Source: Thermoactinomycetaceae bacterium
GTDB taxonomy: Bacteria > Bacillota > Bacilli > Thermoactinomycetales > Thermoactinomycetaceae
NCBI GenBank assembly: GCA_025449475.1
Contig: JANWJM010000032.1
Span: 1-12,410, forward strand
Length of the DNA stretch: 12,410 bases
Direction of reading: 5' to 3'
Shown here: positions 1-6,759 of the stretch, piece after piece
How the letters are laid out: the number at the start of each line of letters is the position of its first letter
Numbering within the stretch: the first letter of the stretch is position 1
Translations under genes and position numbers: made by a program
The notes under the pieces: model-generated
Told to the model about the DNA's origin: nothing
What the model saw: the letters and a program-made list of their open reading frames with translations, nothing else
The model's database searches: none

Positions 1-235
1 ATTTTTTTCTTACTACTTCTTCAACCGATGATGGGTATTTTCCATACTCCAAGTAGTAATTATCTGCCTGTGCTCCAATCAATTTTCGATTAGCCTGATC
101 GGCTCGATCCCGAGCTGTCTCACCAGCAGATTTTAAATTCGGAATGGCAACCGCAAGAATGATTCCAATAATAAATAAGACGATTAGCATTTCGATCAGC
201 GTAAACCCCTCTTCTCCTCTTTTTATTTCTTCCAT
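1..235 (-). CDS. comGC: ComGC-like major competence pseudopilin, 3' end cut off by window edge
   Basis: Reading the minus strand from the ATG at 233-235 gives about 78 residues before the left edge. The product is a type IV pilin-like subunit of the competence pseudopilus, which helps pull DNA through the cell wall. Seen: a short charged leader, then the prepilin peptidase motif EEG|FTLIEMLI (cleavage after Gly10, Glu at mature position +5), a hydrophobic helix (about residues 12-30, ending AIPNL), then a polar segment with a DNYYLEYGKYP-like stretch as in pseudopilin headgroups. An AAGGAG site lies 8 bases before the ATG. It starts 26 bp after comGB, so it is the third gene of the operon. 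Processing by a ComC-type peptidase is expected from the family. The C-terminus cannot be judged because the gene leaves the window. Confidence 0.9.
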   Translation of the reverse strand, partial: MEEIKRGEEGFTLIEMLIVLFIIGIILAVAIPNLKSAGETARDRADQANRKLIGAQADNYYLEYGKYPSSVEEVVRKK

Positions 236-261
236 CGATTTCACTCCTTGATTAGGGACAT

Positions 262-1308
262 TCACATCGCTTGAACCATTTGCAACATCGGTAAAAACAT
301 CGCAAGAACCGTGATCATAATAAAAATTCCAAGTACAAAAATCAGTGTTGGTTCTAATCCACGAATCCATCGTTGGATTTGTATGCTCATGTAAATCTCT
401 GTCGATTTTGCTAAGCTCATTAATGATTGATCCATTTGACCCGTCTCTTCACCAATTGCCACCATTCGGGGCAAAGATGATAAAAACAAGGCGCGTTTGA
501 TCCCTCGAAGCGATCCATGAAGCGACTTTCCTTGTACTACCTGTTCTTTCAATTCCTGGATTGTTTCCGACAAAACCAGCCAAGGGGATAACTTCTCCAT
601 CAATGAGAGAGAAGTGAGCAAAGGAACACCTGATTTTAAAAGTGATCCTAATTGAATCGCCACGTAATGAGTGATTCGTAATCGATAAAACTGTTTGACC
701 ATGGGCATAGCAAATAAAATCTCTTCCCACATTCGTCGGATTTGTTTGGAGCCAAATCGAACAAAAAAAACTACCAAGAGCATCAGAATTAATAGGCAAA
801 CTAGCCCCCATAGAATGATTTGCATCATATCTGTAAGCGCCAATATATACTGTGTAATTGTAGGAAGTCGCACACCTAAGGTTCGATAGAGTTCCGCAAA
901 GCGCGGCAAAACAATGGTCACCATAAAGAATAATGCCAATCCCACACAAAAAAGAACGATCAAAGGATACGTGCAAGCCTGAATGATATCTTGAACCAAT
1001 TTGGCACGCGAACGATAATAGGCTTCGCACTGTTTTAATCCATAAACATAATCCCCATGCTCTTCAGCAGCTCGGATAAAAGAGACAAAAAGATCCGGAA
1101 ATGCCTCACTCTTTAAGGCTGTAGAAAATGAATGCCCTTGCTGGAGAGAAGATATCAGGCTTCTTCCCATTCTTTCCGAGATCACTTTTTGATCCGCTAA
1201 TAACTCGAGGCTCGAAACAAGTGGAATTCCACTCTTTAATAGGTGATACAATTGAAGGCTAAACAAAGATAGATCCTCAGACTTCCAAGATTTTTTCTTC
1301 TTCATCAT
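262..1308 (-). CDS. comGB: ComGB-like inner-membrane platform protein of the competence pseudopilus
   Basis: The 348-residue protein belongs to the type II secretion F (GspF/PilC) family, the polytopic platform on which the ATPase and pseudopilus assemble. The family's internal duplication is visible: LLKSGIPLVSSL near residue 24 and LLKSGVPLLTSL near 223 open the two halves, and IRAAEEHGDY (about 78-87) is matched by VAIGEETGQMD (about 283-293). Three membrane segments are evident at about 114-136, 163-184 and 318-341. The length fits the family. The start lies inside the end of comGA (32-bp overlap), with a GGTGAT-like site just before two consecutive ATG codons, so translation is probably coupled to comGA. 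Which of the two Met codons is used cannot be told. Confidence 0.92.
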   Translation of the reverse strand: MMKKKKSWKSEDLSLFSLQLYHLLKSGIPLVSSLELLADQKVISERMGRSLISSLQQGHSFSTALKSEAFPDLFVSFIRAAEEHGDYVYGLKQCEAYYRSRAKLVQDIIQACTYPLIVLFCVGLALFFMVTIVLPRFAELYRTLGVRLPTITQYILALTDMMQIILWGLVCLLILMLLVVFFVRFGSKQIRRMWEEILFAMPMVKQFYRLRITHYVAIQLGSLLKSGVPLLTSLSLMEKLSPWLVLSETIQELKEQVVQGKSLHGSLRGIKRALFLSSLPRMVAIGEETGQMDQSLMSLAKSTEIYMSIQIQRWIRGLEPTLIFVLGIFIMITVLAMFLPMLQMVQAM

Positions 1309-2383
1309 TTATCACCCGCATACATTCATTCTGGGTCGTCAGTCCTTCATCTACCTTCCGCATAATCGCTTCTTTCAGTGAGGGAATTCCTTGACTTCTA
1401 AGATATTTTCTTAATTGATAAAGCGGAACATGATCGACAATCAGTTCCTTAAATGGCTCGTCGACAGCAATCACCTCAAATGCACCTGTTCGTCCAGCGT
1501 AGCCAATATTCCCACATGATGAACACCGATCCCCTTTACAGTGTTTACAAACAAGTCGAACAAGTCGCTGGGCGATGATACCAGATAATGCGGCTGCTAC
1601 GCGGTATGCTTCAATATTCATATCCAGCAAGCGAGTCACAACACTTGCCCCATCCGATGTATGTAATGTTGTAAAAACCAAATGTCCAGTCAATGCTGCA
1701 CCGATCGCGATATCCGCCGTCTCTCGATCACGAATCTCTCCAATCATAATAATATCTGGATCTTGCCGAAGCGCTGCACGAAGACTCTTGGCAAAAGTTA
1801 GTCCAGCTTTTGGGTGGATTTGCACCTGATTAATTCCCTCAATTTGAAGCTCAACTGGATCTTCCAAAGTAATAATATTATTTTCAACTACATTTAAATA
1901 CTTTAGCATCGCATATAACGTCGTTGTCTTCCCTGAACCTGTAGGTCCCGTCACAATCACTAATCCACTCGCTCGGTTTAATAATCGTTCGGTTTGCTCC
2001 AACTGAGTCGAACTCATCCCCAAATCGTTCAGTGAATTCACTTCCGGTCGATTCTTTATGAAACGAAGAACAACTTTCTCACCATGAATAGTCGGGATTG
2101 TGGAAATACGAACATCATAAGATCCTTCCAATTGAGTAAATGTCAGAGTTCCATCTTGAGGCATCCGCTTTTCACCGATATCCAAATTTCCCATGATTTT
2201 TAAGCGCGAAATGATCGCAGAAGCATCGTTTGGTTTAACTTGTGCGACTTCGACTAAAAAGCCATCAACACGTTGACGAATACGTAAACCCTTTGAGTGC
2301 GGTTCAAAATGAATATCACTTGCTCGTCTCTTCAATGCTTCGTTCAAGATATGGACAATATAAGCGACAACATCCAGAACCAT
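1277..2383 (-). CDS. comGA: ComGA-like traffic ATPase of the competence pseudopilus
   Basis: This is a GspE/PilB-family secretion ATPase that powers pseudopilus assembly at the cytoplasmic face of the membrane. Counting from the ATG at 2383 (368 residues): ASDIHFEP at 21-28, Walker A GPTGSGKT at 146-153, Asp box ITLEDPVE at 171-178, Walker B region DPDIIMIGEIRD at 208-219, His box TGHLVFTTLHT at 232-242, and four cysteines C279, C282, C287 and C290 that look like the family's zinc site. The frame stays open upstream to a GTG at 2539, but that GTG lies in the loop of the speD terminator. The ATG at 2383 leaves about 20 residues before ASDIH, as in Bacillus ComGA. Its GGAGGG sits almost against the ATG, so a CTG two codons later (spacing about 7) is an alternative start. 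The gene overlaps comGB by 32 bp. Confidence 0.9.
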   Translation of the reverse strand: MVLDVVAYIVHILNEALKRRASDIHFEPHSKGLRIRQRVDGFLVEVAQVKPNDASAIISRLKIMGNLDIGEKRMPQDGTLTFTQLEGSYDVRISTIPTIHGEKVVLRFIKNRPEVNSLNDLGMSSTQLEQTERLLNRASGLVIVTGPTGSGKTTTLYAMLKYLNVVENNIITLEDPVELQIEGINQVQIHPKAGLTFAKSLRAALRQDPDIIMIGEIRDRETADIAIGAALTGHLVFTTLHTSDGASVVTRLLDMNIEAYRVAAALSGIIAQRLVRLVCKHCKGDRCSSCGNIGYAGRTGAFEVIAVDEPFKELIVDHVPLYQLRKYLRSQGIPSLKEAIMRKVDEGLTTQNECMRVINDEEEKILEV

Positions 2384-2401
2384 CCCTCCTATTGAAGTTC
2401 T

Positions 2402-2421
2402 GAAACGATTTATATCGTTTC
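2402..2421. promoter_or_regulatory. Perfect inverted repeat in the comGA leader
   Basis: GAAACGAT and ATCGTTTC form a perfect 8-bp inverted repeat around a 4-base centre, about 20 bp upstream of the likely comGA ATG. It could be a protein-binding palindrome or, in RNA, a hairpin next to the GGAGGG site that affects comGA translation. The repeat is seen directly. The role is inferred. Confidence 0.45.
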
Positions 2422-2436
2422 GAGCTATTTCCTTAT

Positions 2437-2475
2437 TCACTCTGATTTGGATAATATTTCTTTCTTCAGAAACAT
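2437..2475 (-). CDS. Possible 12-codon leader ORF upstream of comGA
   Basis: An AAGGAG site six bases before an ATG opens a short frame reading MFLKKEILSKSE and ending in TGA. It lies between the speD terminator and the proposed comGA start, in a different frame from comGA. The ribosome binding site is better spaced than that of comGA itself, so it could be a leader peptide coupled to comGA or a chance match. The peptide resembles nothing I recognise. A -1 shift at its end would enter the comGA frame, but no slippery heptamer is visible there. Confidence 0.25.
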   Translation of the reverse strand: MFLKKEILSKSE

Positions 2476-2482
2476 ATGTTTC
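2469..2482. promoter_or_regulatory. 14-bp perfect palindrome upstream of comGA
   Basis: GAAACATATGTTTC is a perfect palindrome sharing the GAAAC/GTTTC half-sites of the inverted repeat at 2402-2421. The two centres are 64 bp apart. It loosely resembles an AT-box of the Bacillus competence factor ComK (AAAA-N5-TTTT) but matches only partly. Operator function is inferred. Confidence 0.35.
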
Positions 2483-2513
2483 TCCTTCTTTTTTCTGATT
2501 TATTTCTGCATCG

Positions 2514-2550
2514 AAAACAAAAACTGCTTGCCGATTCACTCGACAAGCAG
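2514..2550 (-). terminator. Rho-independent terminator of speD
   Basis: On the minus strand an 11-bp stem (one G-U pair) closes a 5-base loop GTGAA and is followed by TTTTTGTTTT. It begins about 30 bases after the speD stop codon. It separates speD from the comG operon and shows that the upstream part of the open comGA frame is not coding. Confidence 0.88.
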
Positions 2551-2581
2551 AGAGTCGTTGGATTCACTTGATCCATTCAGA

Positions 2582-2965
2582 TTAAAAAACCATTGATTTC
2601 TTCATCTCAATCCTTCCCAAACCTCTATAAAGCATTTTTGAAAAGGTTTGAGACGGTTTCAACCGTTCAATCAAAAAACGGACAGCTTTCGTAGGATCTA
2701 CTTCTTCACCACATGTATAACAATCAATCCCTGCGAATCCTTTTTCTGGATAAGTATGAATCGAGATATGGCTCTCAGCAAGTAACACAAACGCCGAAAT
2801 CCCTTGGGGTTCAAATCTGTGGATCTGTGATGTGATAACAGTTGCTCCACATTTTTCTGCAGCATTCAATAAATATTGCTCCAAGAGCTCACAATCATTG
2901 AGTAAATCAAATGAAACCCCCCAAGCATCAATCATGACATGTCGACCAAATGTTGAGTATTTCAC
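2582..2965 (-). CDS. speD: S-adenosylmethionine decarboxylase proenzyme
   Basis: This cytosolic pyruvoyl enzyme decarboxylates AdoMet to supply the aminopropyl donor for spermidine synthesis. At 127 residues it matches the small bacterial SpeD class. The self-cleavage and active-site pattern is clear: Glu64-Ser65 in LAESHISIHTYPE (Ser65 becomes the pyruvoyl group), His70 for processing and Cys85 as the general acid, with the +5 and +20 spacing of the well-studied Thermotoga enzyme. The start is GTG at 2963-2965, with an AGGAAGGGG stretch about ten bases upstream. It has its own promoter (3065-3093) and its own terminator (2514-2550), so it is probably monocistronic. It is divergent from speA-speE, which use its product. 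Confidence 0.95.
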   Translation of the reverse strand: MKYSTFGRHVMIDAWGVSFDLLNDCELLEQYLLNAAEKCGATVITSQIHRFEPQGISAFVLLAESHISIHTYPEKGFAGIDCYTCGEEVDPTKAVRFLIERLKPSQTFSKMLYRGLGRIEMKKSMVF

Positions 2966-3064
2966 TTGTTTGTAGCCCCTTCCTCATAACTGGGGAAGTT
3001 ATCATTTCGACCCTTACGACATTTTGATTACTTTAGAACAGTCTAAATCCATCACTTATCGCCA

Positions 3065-3093
3065 ATTCTAGAGCAATTACTAGAGGGATTCAA
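3065..3093 (-). promoter_or_regulatory. Predicted sigma-A promoter of speD
   Basis: On the minus strand TTGAAT (3088-3093) and TAGAAT (3065-3070) are separated by exactly 17 bases. Transcription would start near 3058, giving a leader of about 90 bases before the speD GTG. Confidence 0.6.
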
Positions 3094-3152
3094 GAGATCT
3101 CCGTAAAAATCACCAGATAATAGCTGACCTTGAATTCAGATGGTAGATAAAG

Positions 3153-3166
3153 AGAAAGCGTTTTCA
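3153..3166. promoter_or_regulatory. Catabolite-response-element-like site (cre)
   Basis: AGAAAGCGTTTTCA differs from the Bacillus CcpA-binding consensus TGWAARCGYTWNCW only at the first base. It lies upstream of both divergent promoters, about 100 bp from the predicted speD start and about 90 bp from the distal speA start. That position would fit activation or remote control better than simple roadblock repression. CcpA control is inferred from the sequence match alone. Confidence 0.45.
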
Positions 3167-3216
3167 AGATGTAAACTTTTTGTTCCCCAATCTCAAAACA
3201 AAATCTTCAAACAATG

Positions 3217-3246
3217 TTGCAAATTACACAAATAAGGATATATATT
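3217..3246 (+). promoter_or_regulatory. Possible distal speA promoter
   Basis: TTGCAA (3217-3222) is followed after 18 bases by TATATT (3241-3246), or after 16 by TATATA. It is weaker than the promoter at 3330-3358 and may be a chance match in AT-rich sequence. Confidence 0.3.
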
Positions 3247-3329
3247 GTGCAAATGGAAGTGACTGAGTGAAAACAGGGATTATTCAGCTAGTCCCTACTA
3301 TTTGTTCTTGTTTACCAAGGTATATGAGA

Positions 3330-3358
3330 TTTACAATGCTAATTCATTTGAATATACT
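3330..3358 (+). promoter_or_regulatory. Predicted sigma-A promoter of speA-speE
   Basis: TTTACA (3330-3335) and TATACT (3353-3358) are 17 bases apart, five of six matches in each box. The start would be near 3365, giving a leader of about 85 bases that includes an AAGAGT-GA-ACTCTT inverted repeat at 3398-3411. Confidence 0.65.
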
Positions 3359-3449
3359 TATTATACTTAATGGTTTCCTACTTCCGTTATTTGATAAAAG
3401 AGTGAACTCTTCTTCGGCCTACGTACTAACTCAATCAAGGTGATACAAA

Positions 3450-4910
3450 ATGTCAAACAAACAACTAGAAACACCACTATTCTCGAAATTGATCGAGCAC
3501 ACGCAGAAAAAACCATTCCCTTTTCATATCCCTGGTCATAAGCAAGGGAATGGCGTTGATCCAGAATTTCATCAATTTATTGGGAAAAATGCTTTTTTAA
3601 TCGATCTGATCAATATCGCTCCTCTCGATAACTTGCATAATCCCAAGCAAGCGATTAAACAAGCACTGGAATTGGCCGCTGAGGCTTTTCATGCGGATCA
3701 TACGTTTTTTTCTGTACAAGGCACAAGTTGTGCCATTCATTCGATGATTCTCTCGGTATGTTCGCCAGGAGATAAAATCATTGTTCCACGAAATATTCAT
3801 CAATCCGTTTTATCAGCTTTGATTCTGGCAGATGTCGTCCCGATTTTCATTCAACCCGAAATTGATGAAAAGCTCTTTATCGCACATAATGTCACACCTG
3901 AACAAGTAAAAAAAGCGATCAAAGCACATCCAGACAGTAAAGCGCTTTTCATGATTCATCCCACTTATTATGGTGTAGCGAGTCAATTGGAAGAAATTGT
4001 TGAGATCGCTCATCAACATGAGATTCCCGTATTAGTTGATGAAGCACATGGGGTCCTTCAATCATTCCATGAAGGATTGCCCATTTCTGCAATGGAGGCG
4101 GGTGCCGATATGGCAGCGACAAGCGTTCATAAACTAGGTGGTTCGCTGACACAAAGCTCGATCCTCAATATGAAAAAAGAACGAATCAATCCGCGCCATG
4201 TACAAATGGTGATGAACATGTTAACCACGACTTCTACTTCTTATTTATTAATTGCATCCTTGGATACACAACGTAGATACCTTGCCCTCCATGGACATCG
4301 TTTAATCGATCAAACGCTCAGGCTTGCCGCAAAAGCTCGAGCCCAAATTAATCAGATTCCTGGTCTACTTTGTCCTGAGAATGAGCTCTTATCCCATCAT
4401 TCTGTCTATGAGATTGATCGAACGAAATTAATTATCCACCTCGGGCAACTCAATATTTCGGGGTATGAAGCCGAGACATGGCTTCGTGAAAATCATCAAA
4501 TCGAAGTAGAATTAAGCGATTTATACAATATTCTTTGTTTGATTACGATTGGTGATACAGAAGAAACGATCCAACAACTGATTGCCGCATTACAAGATTT
4601 ATCTGCAAACTTTGGTCAACGCAAAGCCAAAAAATCGAAGCGTATTCATTTTCCTCATCTTCCTGAATTGATTATGCCACCAAGAGAAGCTTTTTATCAC
4701 AAAAAGATCTCTTCGATCCCTCTGGAAGAATCCATTAACTGTGTTTGCGCTGAAATGATTACCTTTTATCCACCAGGCATCCCCATCTTACTTCCTGGTG
4801 AACGTATTTCACAAAGCCATCTTGATTATATTCAAGAAAGTCTGGCTGCCAATTTACCCGTTCAAGGAACCATGGATTCTACCCTACAATATATACGAGT
4901 CATCCATTGA
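3450..4910 (+). CDS. speA: Arginine decarboxylase (fold-type I, Orn/Lys/Arg decarboxylase family)
   Basis: This PLP enzyme most likely converts arginine to agmatine, the first step to putrescine and spermidine. Its 486 residues read closely like Bacillus subtilis SpeA throughout. Seen: FHIPGHKQG at 25-33, FSVQGTS at 87-93, the cofactor-binding LVDEAHG at 195-201, and the PLP lysine Lys228 in ATSVHKLGGS. The C-terminal domain carries IEVELSDLYNIL and YPPGIPILLPGE, typical of the family. The start is ATG at 3450 with AAGGTGAT six bases upstream. speE follows after 27 bp, so the two are probably one transcript. Family members include lysine and ornithine decarboxylases (and the related YaaO), so substrate choice rests on resemblance and on the speD/speE context. 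Confidence 0.9.
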   Translation: MSNKQLETPLFSKLIEHTQKKPFPFHIPGHKQGNGVDPEFHQFIGKNAFLIDLINIAPLDNLHNPKQAIKQALELAAEAFHADHTFFSVQGTSCAIHSMILSVCSPGDKIIVPRNIHQSVLSALILADVVPIFIQPEIDEKLFIAHNVTPEQVKKAIKAHPDSKALFMIHPTYYGVASQLEEIVEIAHQHEIPVLVDEAHGVLQSFHEGLPISAMEAGADMAATSVHKLGGSLTQSSILNMKKERINPRHVQMVMNMLTTTSTSYLLIASLDTQRRYLALHGHRLIDQTLRLAAKARAQINQIPGLLCPENELLSHHSVYEIDRTKLIIHLGQLNISGYEAETWLRENHQIEVELSDLYNILCLITIGDTEETIQQLIAALQDLSANFGQRKAKKSKRIHFPHLPELIMPPREAFYHKKISSIPLEESINCVCAEMITFYPPGIPILLPGERISQSHLDYIQESLAANLPVQGTMDSTLQYIRVIH

Positions 4911-4937
4911 TCAATCAAAGGGGGTAGGTGACTATCC

Positions 4938-5777
4938 ATGGAACTTTGGTTTACAGAAAAACAGACTCCACATCTCCATTGGAGTTGTCGAGTAACCCAA
5001 ACATTGTATTCCAAGCAAACACCTTATCAACAGGTGGATGTTTTTGAGACTGAACAATTTGGTCGAATCATGACGTTGGATGGCATGGTCATGATCACCG
5101 AGCACGATGAATTTGCCTATCATGAGCTATTGACACATGTAGCGATGAACACACATGACCATCCGAAACAGATCTTAGTGATTGGTGGCGGTGATGGCGG
5201 AGCAATCCGTGAAATTCTTCGCTATCAAACGGTCAAAAGAGTTGTCCTTGCCGAAATTGATGAAGCAGTTATCGACGCTTCCAAGCGCTTTTTTCCTCAT
5301 ATTTCCTCTGGTTTTTCCGATGCACGTGTCGAAATCCAAATTGGGGACGGCATGGATTATATACGCCAATATCAAGAAGAATTTGATATCATTCTCATTG
5401 ACTCAACAGAACCAATTGGGGTCGGAAAAAAACTATTCGAATCACTCTTTTATCATTCCGTTTTTCGGGCTCTGAAAAAAGATGGACTGATGGTTGCTCA
5501 AACATTATCGCCGTGGGTTAATCAGTCTCTAATCCGACAATGCTATCACAAAATTGCTCAGATTTTTCCCATCACTCGTCTCTACATGGGACAAGTCCCT
5601 ACCTATCCCAGTGGATCCTGGACCTTTACACTAGGATCCAAGCATTATGATCCATTAAAGGTCGATGAATCAAGACTCCCTCATCTAAAGCAGACCAGAT
5701 ATTATCATCCACAATTACACCGTGCACTTTTTCAATTACCCAAATTCGTCAAAGAGATCATTGCTACGGAGGAATAA
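4938..5777 (+). CDS. speE: Spermidine synthase (polyamine aminopropyltransferase)
   Basis: The cytosolic enzyme transfers the aminopropyl group of decarboxylated AdoMet to putrescine, giving spermidine and methylthioadenosine. Its 279 residues fit the bacterial family. Seen: the N-terminal LWFTEKQTP strand region, LDGMVMITEHDEFAYHE (about 47-63), the nucleotide-binding GGGDGG at 83-88, the acidic pair Glu106/Asp108, GDGMDY at 136-141, catalytic IDSTEP with Asp155, and the late YPSGSWTFTLGSK segment. The start is ATG at 4938 with AGGTGA six bases upstream. It lies 27 bp downstream of speA. The usual Bacillus partner speB does not follow; a tRNA-Gln and a terminator do. An agmatine aminopropyltransferase, as in Thermus, is a possible alternative. 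Confidence 0.93.
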   Translation: MELWFTEKQTPHLHWSCRVTQTLYSKQTPYQQVDVFETEQFGRIMTLDGMVMITEHDEFAYHELLTHVAMNTHDHPKQILVIGGGDGGAIREILRYQTVKRVVLAEIDEAVIDASKRFFPHISSGFSDARVEIQIGDGMDYIRQYQEEFDIILIDSTEPIGVGKKLFESLFYHSVFRALKKDGLMVAQTLSPWVNQSLIRQCYHKIAQIFPITRLYMGQVPTYPSGSWTFTLGSKHYDPLKVDESRLPHLKQTRYYHPQLHRALFQLPKFVKEIIATEE

Positions 5778-5854
5778 TCAATCATTCAGCAAATTCGAAC
5801 GTCACAAAACCCCTGCATAAAATGATCAATCGGGTCCATACTAGAGAGTGATGA

Positions 5855-5929
5855 TGGGAAGTAGCCAAGTGGTAAGGCAATGGACTTTGACTCCATGATT
5901 CGTAGGTTCGAATCCTGCCTTCCCAGCCA
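5855..5929 (+). tRNA. tRNA-Gln (anticodon TTG)
   Basis: A full cloverleaf can be drawn. The acceptor arm pairs TGGGAAG with CTTCCCA, the D arm is GCC/GGC, the anticodon stem ATGGA/TCCAT closes loop CTTTGAC with TTG at 5887-5889, and the T arm carries GGTTCGAAT. The discriminator is G and the 3' CCA is encoded. It closely resembles the Bacillus tRNA-Gln. It lies 77 bp after speE and may be made by readthrough from that operon. A weak promoter-like CTGCAT-18-CATACT just upstream could also serve it. Confidence 0.97.
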
Positions 5930-5974
5930 ATAAATAGAACCCCCTTTCCAAATAAAGGGGGTTCTATTTATTGG
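5927..5974. terminator. Bidirectional terminator with a 21-bp perfect stem
   Basis: Positions 5927-5947 and 5954-5974 are perfectly complementary, closing the 6-base loop CCAAAT. The stem has a G/C core (CCCCC/GGGGG) near the loop and an A/T-rich base that gives U-rich RNA on either strand. It sits between the tRNA-Gln on the plus strand and the convergent terC, so it can end transcripts from both sides. The first three bases of the stem are the CCA end of the tRNA. Confidence 0.9.
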
Positions 5975-5996
5975 GCAATGTACATGCGTAAAGAAA

Positions 5997-6695
5997 TTAA
6001 ACGGGTTTTTCTTTTGTTTTGGCATCCAGTTTTTTCTTCCAGAGATAACCAATGAATACAACCAACACTCCAAGTACAATCGGTAAACCTTCCTGCACTA
6101 CCCCGAAACCCTGTAAAAAATGCTTTTGAACGATTGGATCTCCTACGATCAAGTCACCCGCTGTATAGCCTAAGATGGCAGACCCAACATATACAAGCCA
6201 AGGAAATCGGTTTAAAATGTTTGCGACCAATTTACTCCCCCACATAATGATGGGAATACTAAGTGCTAGTCCAAACAGAATTAAGTAGAAATTGCCATGT
6301 GCAGCGCCCGCAACCGCTAAGACGTTATCTAAACTCATCACCACATCTGCAATGATGATCGTTTTCACCGCATTGCGCATATTCGTTCCAACCGTAACAT
6401 GGGATTCTTCTTCTTGTTCAACCAGTAATTTCACTGCAATCCACAATAGAAGAAGTCCTCCGACTGTCATCAATAACGGAATGTTTAATAAGTAGGCCGC
6501 AATTGCTGTTAACGCAGCTCGTAAAAAAACAGCCGCTCCTGCACCAATTAAGATCGCCTTCTTTCGTTGAGCTTCAGGCAAATTTCTTGCCGCCATTCCG
6601 ATGATCACAGCGTTATCGCCACTTAAGATTAAATCAATAATAATAATATTGAAAAAACCAATCCAAAACTCTGTATCTGTCCAAAACGACTCCAT
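5997..6695 (-). CDS. TerC-family integral membrane protein (YjbE/YkoY-like)
   Basis: The 232-residue protein is almost entirely hydrophobic, with about seven membrane segments and a basic tail ending KTKEKPV. The two family signatures are present: IDLILSGDNAVIIG (Asp27-Asn28) in an early helix, and IIADVVMSLDNVLAVAGAAHG (Asp117, Asp123-Asn124) in the middle. TerC proteins of Bacillus (YkoY, YceF, YjbE) are linked to manganese export and loading of secreted enzymes. Such a role here is by family only. The start was moved to the ATG at 6695, which has GAGAGGAAC a few bases upstream and matches the family N-terminus; an upstream in-frame codon at 6755 would add 20 non-conserved residues. No yybP-ykoY-type manganese riboswitch is evident in the 109 bp upstream. 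Confidence 0.9.
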   Translation of the reverse strand: MESFWTDTEFWIGFFNIIIIDLILSGDNAVIIGMAARNLPEAQRKKAILIGAGAAVFLRAALTAIAAYLLNIPLLMTVGGLLLLWIAVKLLVEQEEESHVTVGTNMRNAVKTIIIADVVMSLDNVLAVAGAAHGNFYLILFGLALSIPIIMWGSKLVANILNRFPWLVYVGSAILGYTAGDLIVGDPIVQKHFLQGFGVVQEGLPIVLGVLVVFIGYLWKKKLDAKTKEKPV

Positions 6696-6759
6696 AAAAG
6701 TTCCTCTCTTTTTTATTTTTTCATTTTCAAATAATCCAGATGAGCAGATAATCAATCAT

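Larger units (their letters stand above)
2966..3449. other. 484-bp divergent intergenic region between speD and speA
   Basis: No convincing gene lies here. It holds the speD promoter on the minus strand, one good and one weaker promoter for speA on the plus strand, a catabolite-response-like site, and two short inverted repeats in the transcribed leaders: TTTAGA/TCTAAA at 3032-3047 (speD side) and AAGAGT/ACTCTT at 3398-3411 (speA side). The stretch at about 3094-3150 shows nothing recognisable. Confidence 0.75.

Noticed and set aside
2384..2539. N-terminal extension of ComGA from GTG at 2539
   Set aside because: The GTG lies in a terminator loop, has no ribosome site, and the extra 52 residues do not look like the family.
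3140..3235. 31-codon plus-strand ORF in the speD-speA gap
   Set aside because: No ribosome site, overlaps the cre-like element, and the composition looks random.
6696..6755. 20-residue N-terminal extension of the TerC protein
   Set aside because: The ATG at 6695 has a proper ribosome site and fits the family N-terminus; the extension does not.
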